DNA of 64,000 nt, from positions 26,040 to 90,039 of the forward strand of contig CAYMCO010000021.1 in the NCBI GenBank assembly GCA_964388955.1, in the 5' to 3' direction. The notes under the pieces were generated by a model. The model had not been told where the DNA came from and ran no database searches. It saw only the letters and a list, made by a program, of their open reading frames with translations. Shown piece by piece: positions 26,924-35,348 of this stretch. How positions within the stretch are numbered: the stretch's first letter is position 1; every line of letters begins with the position of its first letter. The position numbers and the translations under genes are program-made. The DNA is from CAYMCO01 sp964388955. Lineage in GTDB: Bacteria; Chloroflexota; Anaerolineae; Anaerolineales; E44-bin32.

Positions 26924-27133
26924 TCACTGACTGCGGCGTTTTTCGATCTTGCGCTGGCGTCTGCGCAATCTGCGAATCGCCTTCTTGCGCTGGATCCGCC
27001 GCAACTCGCTCTTGGACACGAACCAGCGCTTGCGCCGGACTGTGCTCAGGATACCGCTCTTGGCAACTTTCTTCCGAAAGCGTTTCAACAGCTGTTCCTG
27101 CGATTCGTTCGGCCGCAAGAAGACCGTCGTCAT
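26924..27133 (-). CDS. rpsU: 30S ribosomal protein S21
   Basis: A 69-residue, very basic protein with the S21 pattern: N-terminal FLRPNESQEQLLKRFRKKVAKSG and a Lys/Arg-rich helical tail RRLRRRQRKIEKRRSQ. It helps 16S-mRNA base pairing at initiation. AGGTGA precedes the ATG at 27133. It lies between the S1-domain gene and infA, forming a small translation-initiation unit. Confidence 0.92.
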   Translation of the reverse strand: MTTVFLRPNESQEQLLKRFRKKVAKSGILSTVRRKRWFVSKSELRRIQRKKAIRRLRRRQRKIEKRRSQ

Positions 27134-27165
27134 CAACAATCACCTGCCTTTCCCATCGATAATGC

Positions 27166-28266
27166 TCAATCCTCGTTTGAGGATTCATCGTCCTCATCTG
27201 CATCAGTCAGTTGATCCAGTGGTTCCAGATCAAGGCGCTCCCGATCGGGCTCGAAAGAGATCACTCTGACCTTCACCTCGTCTCCGACTGCCGGCAGCTC
27301 GGCCGCCTCCGCGAGGTGCAGCAGCCCCTCCACGTTATGCTCCAATCCGAGAAAAGGTCCCAGCGCGGTGTGCCGCACAACGCGACCGACCAAGACATCG
27401 CCGATGGAAATCTCGTCCGCCGCATCCTGCCATGGGTTTGGCTGCAGACGCTTCAAGCTCAGCCCGATACGATTGGAGCGCTTGTCCACAGAAATCACCT
27501 GCACCTGAATCTCGGCCCCCTCCTCCAGCAGGTCTGAGGGGTGCTCAACGCGATTCCACGACAGCTCTGAAATATGGATCAGTCCATCAGCGCCGCCTAT
27601 ATCCACAAAGGCACCGAACTCCCGCACTCCGCTCACCACTCCGCCGCGGACCTCGCCGACCTCAAGCTCGCCGATGATCTCGGCCTTCATCTTCTCCCGC
27701 CACGCCCGCATGGCACGGCGCTGGGATAGGATCAGACGTCGCGCCTTGGGCTCGACTTCAATGATCTGGAAAGGGAGCGGCTTGCCGACAAACTCGCCCA
27801 ACGCCTGCGTCCGCTCTCCTTCCGAAAGGCCGCGCGGCAAATCACTCAGGTGCGAGGCCGGCACAAAACCCCGCAACGATCCGAAAGGCACGATCAAGCC
27901 CCCGCGGTTGCTCTCCGCCGCCTCGGCCTCGAATATCCGGGCTTCCTCGAAGAAGCGCCGGGCTCTTCGCCAATCCCCTCCTTCTCTCGCCTGGGATATC
28001 GAGACGATGAGATTCCCATCCGCATCCTCCGGCTCTACAACCATCACATCCACTTCGTCGCCCACATCGAAAATGGATTCACCAACGGGGATCGCATCCA
28101 AATCGGACTTGAGGACAATTCCGTCCCTCTTCAGACCCAGATCCACAACCATACCTCGCGGGCCAATTTGAATCAGTTCCCCGCGCATGAGGTCACCGCG
28201 CCGTGGGTTGCGCGCGCTCTCGTGTTCCGAAAACAGGAGCTCAAAATCCGCTGTAGGATCCGTCAT
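27166..28266 (-). CDS. S1 RNA-binding domain protein (ribosomal protein S1-like)
   Basis: A 366-residue protein with four S1 repeats: about residues 20-95 (GELIQIGPRGMVVDLGLKRDG), 110-185, 200-270 (VVSGVREFGAFVDIGGADGLIHISELSW, the best match to consensus) and 285-350 (GRVVRHTALGPFLGLEHNVEGLLHL). It ends in an acidic Asp/Glu tail. It is probably the short ribosomal protein S1 (RpsA) that recruits mRNA to the 30S subunit; four repeats rather than the six of E. coli is usual outside proteobacteria. Grouped with rpsU and infA and driven by a consensus promoter. Confidence 0.85.
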   Translation of the reverse strand: MTDPTADFELLFSEHESARNPRRGDLMRGELIQIGPRGMVVDLGLKRDGIVLKSDLDAIPVGESIFDVGDEVDVMVVEPEDADGNLIVSISQAREGGDWRRARRFFEEARIFEAEAAESNRGGLIVPFGSLRGFVPASHLSDLPRGLSEGERTQALGEFVGKPLPFQIIEVEPKARRLILSQRRAMRAWREKMKAEIIGELEVGEVRGGVVSGVREFGAFVDIGGADGLIHISELSWNRVEHPSDLLEEGAEIQVQVISVDKRSNRIGLSLKRLQPNPWQDAADEISIGDVLVGRVVRHTALGPFLGLEHNVEGLLHLAEAAELPAVGDEVKVRVISFEPDRERLDLEPLDQLTDADEDDESSNED

Positions 28267-28444
28267 CGGTTGCCCCCAGAAGAATAAAGAAAAATAGCCT
28301 GATCAACGCGATCCCAAACCGACCAGGCCATCCCAGGAGATCATATGCAGCAGGGGATGCTTCCGTTCGTTCTGGTATTCTCCTCGATTCTTCTATAGCG
28401 CGCTCAAACTGCTCCCCCTCGATAATGCCCTCAGGCGCCCACAG

Positions 28445-28474
28445 ATTATAACGCCAGAGCGCGAAGATTGTCAA
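28445..28474 (-). promoter_or_regulatory. Consensus sigma70 promoter for the S1-rpsU-infA unit
   Basis: Perfect -35 TTGACA (28469-28474) and perfect -10 TATAAT (28445-28450) on the minus strand with an 18-base spacer. Transcription would start near 28438, giving a leader of about 170 bases before the S1-domain gene, long enough for autoregulation by its product. Confidence 0.8.
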
Positions 28475-28791
28475 ACCAACCGGGTGTGGGGGGTGCATCC
28501 GGTCATTTACTGCAAAAGCTTTAACCTCGTGTCTCAGAGCCTGTGCCCTGGAGCAGAGAGAGGAAGTTGAGTATGCATCCGTGCGGCCTGGCAGCGGTCG
28601 ACTTGAACGGAGGAATCGGCATTCGGTTCGCGACCCCACGTGATGGGAGGGATTTGGCCCCCCACCCCAATCCCCTCCCCCCACAGTTGGCGTTGATTTC
28701 TCCATACCGAGATCACTGTGAGGGGAGGGGTCGGTTAATACAAGGGGCGGGGGAGCGGCGCTCCGCTTGTCAATCAATCCCGGACAGGGAG
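28475..28791. repeat. Intergenic region with a large palindrome
   Basis: No gene is supported here. The main feature is a 16-base inverted repeat with one mismatch: a C-rich arm at 28672-28687 and its G-rich partner at 28725-28740, with a 37-base loop. The right arm contains ACTGTGAGGGG, which recurs in the gap near 61026-61036. It looks like one member of a family of small GC-rich palindromes scattered between genes. Confidence 0.55.
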
Positions 28792-29298
28792 CTAGTTCGG
28801 CTCGCCGCGCAGCATTCGCTCCGGTCCCTCCGGATTTTCCCAGGGATAGATAATGTAGGCATCCGTGATCGCCGCATAATAATCGGGGCGGGCCTTGGAG
28901 AACAAGCTGCGGTATGGGTTGAAATGAAGAACGCAGGTGGAGGGATCGCCTTCGGCGGCCGACACTCGGCTCCTAACCGCCGTGATCGTCCTTCCAGAAC
29001 CCCATACATCGTCCACGATGAGGATCTTCCGCTGAGCGAGCTGCTCATCGTCAGGAAACTGGATAAAACGCGGCCACGCCAGCAGCTTGGCGCGTTCCTG
29101 TTCGGACTGATAAGGAAAGTCGACTCCCGCGGTGAGCACGCTCTTGATCCCCAGCTTCTCACAGAGCAAGCCTCCCGGGATCACCCCACCGGTGGTAATG
29201 ATCACCATCGCCTCAAACTCATCCTCGAACTGCGGGATCAAGTGATCGATCAGCCGATTCACATCATCCCACGTCAACCTCTCCCTGCGTTGTGCCAT
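28792..29298 (-). CDS. Purine-type phosphoribosyltransferase
   Basis: A 168-residue type I PRTase. The PRPP-binding loop ILIVDDVWGSGRTI is near residue 95, and the N-terminal VIITTGGVIPGGLLCEKLGI resembles the PPi-binding loop of xanthine-guanine or hypoxanthine PRTases. It probably salvages a purine base with PRPP, but regulators and competence-type PRTases share this fold. It is monocistronic, with palindromic DNA downstream. Confidence 0.75.
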   Translation of the reverse strand: MAQRRERLTWDDVNRLIDHLIPQFEDEFEAMVIITTGGVIPGGLLCEKLGIKSVLTAGVDFPYQSEQERAKLLAWPRFIQFPDDEQLAQRKILIVDDVWGSGRTITAVRSRVSAAEGDPSTCVLHFNPYRSLFSKARPDYYAAITDAYIIYPWENPEGPERMLRGEPN

Positions 29299-29639
29299 GC
29301 CTACACCTGGCTCTTGATGCTAGCCTTGTCCCAATCCCGTCTCCGGGCACCGCATCCCCCTTGCCGCTGGCAAGGTTCGCGTGCCTGGAGAACCCTGGCG
29401 CCCAAGAATCCTGTGGCCATGCCCATTCCTGTGCCCCATCCGCCGCCATCAGAGGTCTGGCAATGGGCCGAATCCGAAAATGATGATCGGCCCCTCAAAT
29501 ACCCCTTCCGCGCCCAAGCGCTGCAAATCACCCCCCGCGCCGGCGGCAGGCTTAGGCCGCCCGATGAGGATGAGCCGGATTCCGGGCCAAGAGAGCCGAT
29601 CATCCGCCCGGGGGCGCGTGCGCGCCGCCCGGACCCTTC
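29299..29639. other. Intergenic region
   Basis: About 340 bases with no supported gene. It holds a small perfect hairpin (CCTTGCC/GGCAAGG, 29359-29375) and a GC-rich inverted stretch around 29609-29625. Open frames here lack family resemblance or a ribosome binding site. Confidence 0.5.
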
Positions 29640-29822
29640 TCACAGATCCTGCAGGAGATCGAGCAGTTCTTCCCACTCATCCTGGAAGAAATGCAGTGTG
29701 ATATTCCCGAGTTCCAGGTGGTAGGTCACCTCATCATCCGGCTCTTCGGCTTGCCACACCGCGAAATTCTCCGTCTCCGCGAGAACACTTGTCCTGACGT
29801 CTTCCGCCCCATTGTCTGTCAT
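29640..29822 (-). CDS. Small acidic hypothetical protein
   Basis: A 60-residue protein rich in Glu/Asp: it has a plausible beta-strand pattern (NFAVWQAEEPDDEVTYHLELGNITLHFF) and an amphipathic C-terminal helix DEWEELLDLLQDL. It starts 4 bases after the stop of the AI-2E transporter gene, so it is likely the second gene of that transcript. I do not recognise a named family. The even amino-acid composition and tight spacing make a real gene more likely than chance. Confidence 0.55.
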   Translation of the reverse strand: MTDNGAEDVRTSVLAETENFAVWQAEEPDDEVTYHLELGNITLHFFQDEWEELLDLLQDL

Positions 29823-29826
29823 GGCT

Positions 29827-31101
29827 CTATTGGCTCTCCTTCTGCTCTATGGTCGCAGATCCGCTCAGGTCGGCACGGCCTTCCCCTTCCCGCGGGCCTC
29901 GACTCCAGGGCCATTTCTTCCACCGAAACACGCGCGCGATGCGGCTCTCCTCTCGCTTTCCGATCGTCGGCGTCACCCCAGACTCGGGCCACGCCTCTAG
30001 GCCCACCGCCTTGCTGTACACATACCCCAACCAGATGCGCAGAGTCGCAAATACCGGCGCGGCCAGCAAGATCCCTATAATACCCGCCAATGTACCCCCT
30101 GCAAATACCGCCAACAGCACCACGAGAGGCTTGAGGTTCAGACTGCTGCCGATGATGCGCGGCACGAGGACGTTGTTCTCGATTTGCTGGATGAGAATAA
30201 ACAGCCCGGCCACGACAAGGGCAAAGATCCACGAGTTGAGCCCCCACCAATTGGATCCTTGGAAGATCGCGACCAACACAGCCACGCCGCCGGATATGAA
30301 GGGGCCAAAGATAGGCACAAACTCCATCAGTCCGGAGATCAGGCCCAGAACGAGGGAGAAACGCACACCCAACACGGTCAGCGAAAGGGCGACCCCAGAC
30401 CCCACGATCAACCCCAGGATCAATTGGCCGCGCAGGAAAGAGGCCCACACGCTGCTTGTCTCATCCAGCAAACGCTCCAAATCCACCCGATAGGTCGGCG
30501 GGCAAACCTGCAGCAGGTATGATTCCAGTTTCTCAAAATCCATAAGCAAGTAGTAGCCCAACACAAGTGCAGCCAGGAGCACGCTGACCACAGAGGCCGT
30601 CACCCCCGCCAAGGAGGCCAGCAAAACGCCCGTTTGAGTGAGGATTGGCCGGATGGAATCCGCGATAGAGCCCAGCAGCGGTTCCAGGTTGGCATTGCTC
30701 AGGTCGAGGTTGAAGGGACCGATGGTGAGCGTCGACTGCGCCAATTGTTCAAGTTGTCTGGGAAGTTCGTAGGACAACGTGATCAGATCTTGCACCATGC
30801 CGCCTAGTTGCTGAGAGAGAGCAAGGCCGATCCCAGTCGTTGATCCAATAATAGTCAAGAGTAGAAGGACATATACGAGCAGTACGGCTCGCGTCCGAGG
30901 CCAGCGCAACCGGCGCGCGATCCAACCCACCAGCGGATGCAAAATGTAGGACAACAGCAGCGCCAGGAGCACGGGGACCAGCAGGGACCGCAGTTGGTAC
31001 AGCACAATACCCGTCAAAAGCAGCAATATGGAGCTGGCGATGATGCGAGTGCCAGGCTGCCAAGGCGGGGTTCGGATTTCAGATTGCGAGCGGTCTTCCA
31101 T
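29827..31101 (-). CDS. AI-2E/PerM family transporter
   Basis: A 424-residue polytopic membrane protein of the AI-2E (formerly UPF0118/PerM) family, about eight membrane segments. It opens with RIIASSILLLLTGIVLYQLRSLLVPVLLALLLSYILHPLVGWI, and carries the family motifs FVPIFGPFISG and the C-terminal NNVLVPRIIGSSLNLKPLVVLLAVFAGGTLAGIIGILLAAPV. Members export AI-2 or act as Na+/H+ antiporters; the substrate here is unknown. The ATG at 31101 has GGGAG upstream and a promoter about 150 bases upstream. Confidence 0.88.
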   Translation of the reverse strand: MEDRSQSEIRTPPWQPGTRIIASSILLLLTGIVLYQLRSLLVPVLLALLLSYILHPLVGWIARRLRWPRTRAVLLVYVLLLLTIIGSTTGIGLALSQQLGGMVQDLITLSYELPRQLEQLAQSTLTIGPFNLDLSNANLEPLLGSIADSIRPILTQTGVLLASLAGVTASVVSVLLAALVLGYYLLMDFEKLESYLLQVCPPTYRVDLERLLDETSSVWASFLRGQLILGLIVGSGVALSLTVLGVRFSLVLGLISGLMEFVPIFGPFISGGVAVLVAIFQGSNWWGLNSWIFALVVAGLFILIQQIENNVLVPRIIGSSLNLKPLVVLLAVFAGGTLAGIIGILLAAPVFATLRIWLGYVYSKAVGLEAWPESGVTPTIGKREESRIARVFRWKKWPWSRGPREGEGRADLSGSATIEQKESQ

Positions 31102-31247
31102 CGCTTTTCTCCCACATGGGGCCGCAAGGCTTATGGCCCTCAAGGGGCGAGAGCCGGCCGAGATCTGGCCTTGACTGCGATTGCCAGCGTTTTTCAGCTG
31201 CCCTCCCCGCCGAGCTCCGGTCCGCAAGGCCATTCTCCCGCGCATTC

Positions 31248-31276
31248 ATTGTATCCCAGCCGAAATGGGGGGACAA
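31248..31276 (-). promoter_or_regulatory. Promoter for the AI-2E transporter gene
   Basis: On the minus strand, -35 TTGTCC (31271-31276), 17-base spacer, -10 TACAAT (31248-31253). Start of transcription near 31241 would give a leader of about 140 bases. Confidence 0.6.
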
Positions 31277-31476
31277 TCCGCCCGATCGGCAATCGCGCAT
31301 ACCACAATCCCGAATCGGATCCCGGATGGGGTCCCACGCGAGGGTCTTGTGAAGCGCAAGGAGTCCTGACGGCTCCTTAGGACCCGTGCCGCCTGCACCC
31401 ACGCAGCGGCCAGGTGAGGGGTTCCCGCAAGGACTTATGCTCGGCCAAAGAGCTTTGGCAACAAGCCCAAAGGAAA
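31277..31476. other. Intergenic region downstream of pnp
   Basis: Together with the pnp terminator and AI-2E promoter this fills a 480-base gap. A perfect palindrome GCCAAAGAGCTTTGGC lies at 31444-31459. I see no supported gene. Confidence 0.5.
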
Positions 31477-31510
31477 AGCGTTAGGGCGATGAAGTCACCG
31501 CTCTAACGCT
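31473..31510 (-). terminator. Intrinsic terminator of pnp
   Basis: A 12-base stem with one mismatch (31477-31488 and 31499-31510), 10-base loop, followed on the minus strand by TTTTCCTTT. It lies about 75 bases past the pnp stop codon. Confidence 0.8.
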
Positions 31511-31583
31511 GGCCCGGCCAAGAGGCTTTCGTTGCAGCGCCAGCCGCACCTCTTAGATCCCCTGGCAAAGGAATTTCGAATGC

Positions 31584-33752
31584 TCAGCGGTTTCTGCCGC
31601 GACCACCTCGCCTGCTCTTCTTGGGCGGCCGGTCGTGGGCAATTGCCTCCTCCAGAGTCCAACCCTCAAGCACAGCCTGGCGGGATAATCTCACACGCCC
31701 ATCCGGATCAATGTTGGTCACCATTACGGTGATCTCATCTCCAACCTTTGCGACGTCTTCCACCTTGCGGACGTGCTCAGTGTCCAACTGTGATATGTGC
31801 ACCAATCCATCGGTGTTGGGGAGAATCTCGACAAAGGCGCCAAAATCCGTCGTCCGGACCACCCGCCCGGTGTAGATCTGCCCTTCCTTGGCTTCCTCCG
31901 TCAGACTTTCGACCGTCTTGCGGGCCGCATCCGCGCTCTCGCCATCCACGGCGGCGATATAGACTGTGCCGTCGTCCTGGATGTCGATTCGGGTGCCGGT
32001 CTCCTCCTGAATACTCCTGATCGTCTTGCCGCCAGGCCCAATCACCGCTCCGATCTTGAGCGGATCGATCTTGATGACGTCCATGCGCGGTGCATGCGGT
32101 TTGAGCTCCGCTCGCGGCTCCGGCATCAGCGCCTCGATCTGATCTAGGATAAACAGCCTGGCTTCGCGCGCCTGTGCCAGGGCCTTGGAGAGCAGCTCCG
32201 AGGAGATGCCTTTGATCTTGATGTCCATCTGCAGCGCGTTTATCCCCTTGCGTGTGCCTGCCACCTTAAAATCCATGTCGCCCAGATGATCCTCGACGCC
32301 GAGGATGTCGGTGAGGATTACGGCTTCATCTTCCCCCTTCACCAAGCCCATCGCGATGCCCGCCACAGGTGCGCGAATGGGCACCCCCGTGTCCATGAGC
32401 GCCAGAGTCGAGCCGCAGACAGAGGCCATCGAGGTTGAGCCGTTCGACATCAGCACTTCGGAGACCAGCCGCATGGTATATGGGAACTCATCCGCATCGG
32501 GAAGGACCGGGACCAATGCGCGTTCCGCCAGCGCTCCATGCCCAACCTCCCTCCTGGTGGCGCCCCGCAAACGCCGCACCTCCCCAACGGAGAAGGGCGG
32601 GAAGTTGTAGTGGTGCATGTAGCGCTTCTCCTGCACAGGCTGCAGGATATCCAACTCCTGGCGTTCGCGGGGGGTGCCCAGCGTCGCCAAGGTGAGCACC
32701 TGGGTGCCGCCACGCGTGAACAGGCCCGACCCATGCGCCCGTGGGCTCAGGTCCACCTCCATGCTCAAAGGCCGGATCTCGGTTGGGGGCCGCCCGTCCA
32801 CCCGGATTTTGCTCCTTAGGACCTTCTCACGCACCGTATCTCGGAAAATGTCACCGAACGCCTGGCGCACGTCGCGCTCCGCGAGTCCGCCTTCCACATC
32901 CGTGACCAGCGCCTCGACAGCCGCGTCACGGATCTCGTGTTCGCCGCCGTACAGTTCCTCCCGGGAAAGCGGATGGGAGAGCAACTGGTCCAGTCGATCG
33001 CCGAGCCAGTTTCGAACGGTATCGACAGCGCCTTCCGGAAGCGCGATTGACGGGTAGATGACCTTCTCCTTGCCCACCGATTCCCGCAGTTGATCTTGAA
33101 TCTGGATCAGGGGCTGCATCATTCTGTGCCCCTCGTCCAGCGCCGCTACCATGGTGGCTTCATCCACCTCTCGGGCCCCGGCTTCAACCATCATGATCGC
33201 ATCGCGGGTCCCGGCCAAGACGAGATCCAAGTCTGATTCTTCCGCGGCAGTGAAACTGGGATTGAAATCCAGCTCGCCTTCCGACGTCGAAACGCGCACT
33301 GCAGCCACGGGGCCGGCGAATGGGATCTCCGATATGGTCACCGCCGCCGAAGCCGCCACAATCCCGAGCACGTCAATTGGGCTCTCCTCATCGTACGACA
33401 AGGAGTACAGGATCACTTGTATCGGATTGCGCAAGTCTTTCGGGAACAAGGGGCGCAATGATCGGTCGATCAGGCGGCTGATCAGGATTGCGGTTTCTGA
33501 GGGGCGGCCCTCACGGCGGAAGAAGGAACCGGGGATCCGGCCGCCGGCGTATAGGCGTTCCTCATAGTCGACGGACAGGGGCAGAAAGCCCAGGTCCATG
33601 GATGGCTCAGGATCCATGGTGGCTGTTGCCAACAGCAGACTGTCCCCCACCCGAATGGTGACCGCTCCCCCGGCATTCTGCGCCAACTTCCCAGTGCCGA
33701 CGGTGATGGTCTTGCCGTTCAATTCTACGCTGAACTTCTTTTCAACGAGCAT
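31584..33752 (-). CDS. pnp: Polyribonucleotide nucleotidyltransferase
   Basis: A 722-residue PNPase, the phosphorolytic 3'-5' exoribonuclease of the RNA degradosome. Two RNase PH domains (FSVELNGKTITVGTGKLAQNAGGAVTIRVGDS at the start; VLTLATLGTPRERQ and SNGSTSMASVCGSTLALMDTGV in the second) flank a helical domain. C-terminal KH (KIGAVIGPGGKTIRSIQEETG) and S1 (YTGRVVRTTDFGAFVEILPNTDGLVHISQL) domains and a basic tail follow. The ATG at 33752 has GGAGGGG 9 bases upstream. Downstream of rpsO as in most bacteria. Confidence 0.97.
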   Translation of the reverse strand: MLVEKKFSVELNGKTITVGTGKLAQNAGGAVTIRVGDSLLLATATMDPEPSMDLGFLPLSVDYEERLYAGGRIPGSFFRREGRPSETAILISRLIDRSLRPLFPKDLRNPIQVILYSLSYDEESPIDVLGIVAASAAVTISEIPFAGPVAAVRVSTSEGELDFNPSFTAAEESDLDLVLAGTRDAIMMVEAGAREVDEATMVAALDEGHRMMQPLIQIQDQLRESVGKEKVIYPSIALPEGAVDTVRNWLGDRLDQLLSHPLSREELYGGEHEIRDAAVEALVTDVEGGLAERDVRQAFGDIFRDTVREKVLRSKIRVDGRPPTEIRPLSMEVDLSPRAHGSGLFTRGGTQVLTLATLGTPRERQELDILQPVQEKRYMHHYNFPPFSVGEVRRLRGATRREVGHGALAERALVPVLPDADEFPYTMRLVSEVLMSNGSTSMASVCGSTLALMDTGVPIRAPVAGIAMGLVKGEDEAVILTDILGVEDHLGDMDFKVAGTRKGINALQMDIKIKGISSELLSKALAQAREARLFILDQIEALMPEPRAELKPHAPRMDVIKIDPLKIGAVIGPGGKTIRSIQEETGTRIDIQDDGTVYIAAVDGESADAARKTVESLTEEAKEGQIYTGRVVRTTDFGAFVEILPNTDGLVHISQLDTEHVRKVEDVAKVGDEITVMVTNIDPDGRVRLSRQAVLEGWTLEEAIAHDRPPKKSRRGGRGRNR

Positions 33753-33793
33753 CAAAATAACCCCTCCGCGCCTTCCGCCGAGGGGTCAGGAAC

Positions 33794-33844
33794 TGGAGCG
33801 AGGCCGCCAACCGCCAATGTGTTTCCATTGACGGACGCGCTCCA
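33794..33844 (-). promoter_or_regulatory. Stem-loop in the pnp leader
   Basis: A long imperfect hairpin: outer arms TGGAGCG/CGCTCCA (33794-33800, 33838-33844) and an inner 9-pair stem with one mismatch (33811-33819, 33826-33834). In E. coli an RNase III-cleaved hairpin at the same position mediates PNPase autoregulation; the same role here is inferred. Confidence 0.5.
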
Positions 33845-33988
33845 ATGCCCAACCTCTTCGGCCTGGGCGCTATCGATCTGTGAACTTAGAGCTTATGTTT
33901 TCTTCTATCGACGTCCGGATCTTCCAAAAGGTGGTCCTCACCCGAGACGAACCGCACTTTGCTTGCCTCTCCCCCCTTGGGTTCGACG

Positions 33989-34261
33989 CTACTTGCGTCT
34001 GATCCCCAGTTGATCAGTCAGCGTGTTGTACGCCGCGGCGTCGTGCCGTTTCAGATAAGCGAGATGCCTTCTGCGCTGGCCGACAAGTTTCAGGAGGCCT
34101 CTGCGGGATGCCTCATCGTGGGTGTGGACCCGCAGATGGTCTGTCAAATGCTTGATTCGCTCCGTTAATATCGCTATCTGGACCTCGGGTGAACCCGTAT
34201 CACTCTCATGCCGATTGAATTCACCGATGATCCTCTGCTTCTCTTCCTTGGTCAGTGTCAT
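33989..34261 (-). CDS. rpsO: 30S ribosomal protein S15
   Basis: A 90-residue protein with the full S15 pattern: TLTKEEKQRIIGEF, HESDTGSPEVQIAILTERI, LTDHLRVHTHDEASRRGLLKLVGQRRRHLAYL and a basic end. It binds 16S rRNA early in 30S assembly. The ATG at 34261 has GGAG 8 bases upstream; the open frame extends to 34300 but is not needed. It precedes pnp by about 235 bases. Confidence 0.96.
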   Translation of the reverse strand: MTLTKEEKQRIIGEFNRHESDTGSPEVQIAILTERIKHLTDHLRVHTHDEASRRGLLKLVGQRRRHLAYLKRHDAAAYNTLTDQLGIRRK

Positions 34262-34343
34262 GACGCCTGCTCCTTCACAGGTCACCATAGTCGCCGCCAT
34301 CGGTCAGCCGCCACCAGGTCTAGTCACGGGATCAAGTCACGAG

Positions 34344-34372
34344 ATTATACCAGTCGGTCATAGGCGCGACAA
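34344..34372 (-). promoter_or_regulatory. Promoter for rpsO-pnp
   Basis: Perfect -10 TATAAT (34344-34349), 17-base spacer and a partial -35 TTGTCG (34367-34372) on the minus strand, overlapping the end of the AlkD-like gene. Start near 34337, about 75 bases before rpsO. Confidence 0.65.
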
Positions 34373-35146
34373 GGTGCGCCGCAATTCATCGCGCATCCTG
34401 GCGGGAAAGGCGTCCAAGCTGGCCCTGACCAGCCAATGAGCGCGTTGTCCGCACCGCATCCGTTCCTCCCGCAGAAAACGCGCTGCCTCGGGAGGGCTGC
34501 GCCGAGCGAGGGCACGCGTCGCACGGCTCAACTGCCGCCTGCTCTCTCCCTGCGCAGATTCCGTCAGGCCTCGCAGCAAGGGGAAGACGGAGGGGATATC
34601 TTCAAAGCGTGGATCCTCCATGGCTTGAGCCACTGCGGCCAAGCCCAGAGCACGCAGCTTCACGTCTTGGCCCTGTATCCAGTCATTGATGCGCGCAAGA
34701 AACCTGGGACCTTGCGCGGCGCGCCATCTCTTGAGACCCTCCCCGCCCAATGAGGCCAGGGCCATGCCATCCGCCGCGCTGGGCGCTTTTTCCTCAGCCC
34801 ACAGGGCAACGCGCTCCTCCGCCTGAACACCAACAAGCTGGGCGGCCAAAATCTGCGTCTCGCGATATCCCGCCCGCCACAACGCCTCCCCCAAGGCCCA
34901 CGCGGCTTCGGGATCCCTGGCCCCTCTGGCCAAGAGAGCCTTCTTCAGAGCCCGCAATACAGGTAGCGGCGTGCCGAAAGCCCAGGGCACGTTCTCCCCT
35001 TCCCGGGCTCGCGTCGGACGGCGTGTTCGATCCGCATAGAACTCCATCAACTCCACAATTCGCCGCACGAGGAGGTGCGGGTCGCCGAAGGCGCGCAGCA
35101 CAATGTCAATTTGCGTCTCGAGGTGCTCTGGGAGGATAGCAGGCAT
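34358..35146 (-). CDS. AlkD-like DNA alkylation repeat protein
   Basis: A 262-residue all-helical protein of ARM/HEAT-like repeats. DPEAAWALGEALWRAGYRETQILAAQLVG resembles the conserved stretch of AlkD-family DNA glycosylases that remove alkylated purines, and the Arg-rich C-terminal helices fit DNA contact. I did not confirm the catalytic Asp and Trp residues, so a non-enzymatic HEAT-repeat protein remains possible. The ATG at 35146 is chosen because the upstream 100 codons show no family resemblance; the ribosome site is weak. Confidence 0.6.
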   Translation of the reverse strand: MPAILPEHLETQIDIVLRAFGDPHLLVRRIVELMEFYADRTRRPTRAREGENVPWAFGTPLPVLRALKKALLARGARDPEAAWALGEALWRAGYRETQILAAQLVGVQAEERVALWAEEKAPSAADGMALASLGGEGLKRWRAAQGPRFLARINDWIQGQDVKLRALGLAAVAQAMEDPRFEDIPSVFPLLRGLTESAQGESRRQLSRATRALARRSPPEAARFLREERMRCGQRAHWLVRASLDAFPARMRDELRRTLSRL

Positions 35147-35348
35147 AAGGATCTTGCTCAGGTCTTGCCGCCTAGGGAGTATATCACGCCTTCGAAGCGG
35201 AGATCCCCCATGCCAAGCGTGCGACAATATGGGGAGGGAGTATCCAGGGCAGTCTTCCCCATCGATCCCGCTGCGGCCCTCAAGCTGGCGGGCCGGCAAT
35301 CGAGAGAGCAACAGCGGACTCTGCCCATTGGCGATGGGCGAGGGGTCT

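Noticed and set aside
28241..28498. Open frame of 85 residues before the S1-domain gene
   Set aside because: Its ATG lies upstream of the consensus promoter, it overlaps the S1 gene start, and it resembles no family.
29301..29603. 100-residue open frame in an intergenic gap
   Set aside because: No ribosome binding site, Gly/Ser/Arg-rich composition typical of random GC-rich frames, no family resemblance.
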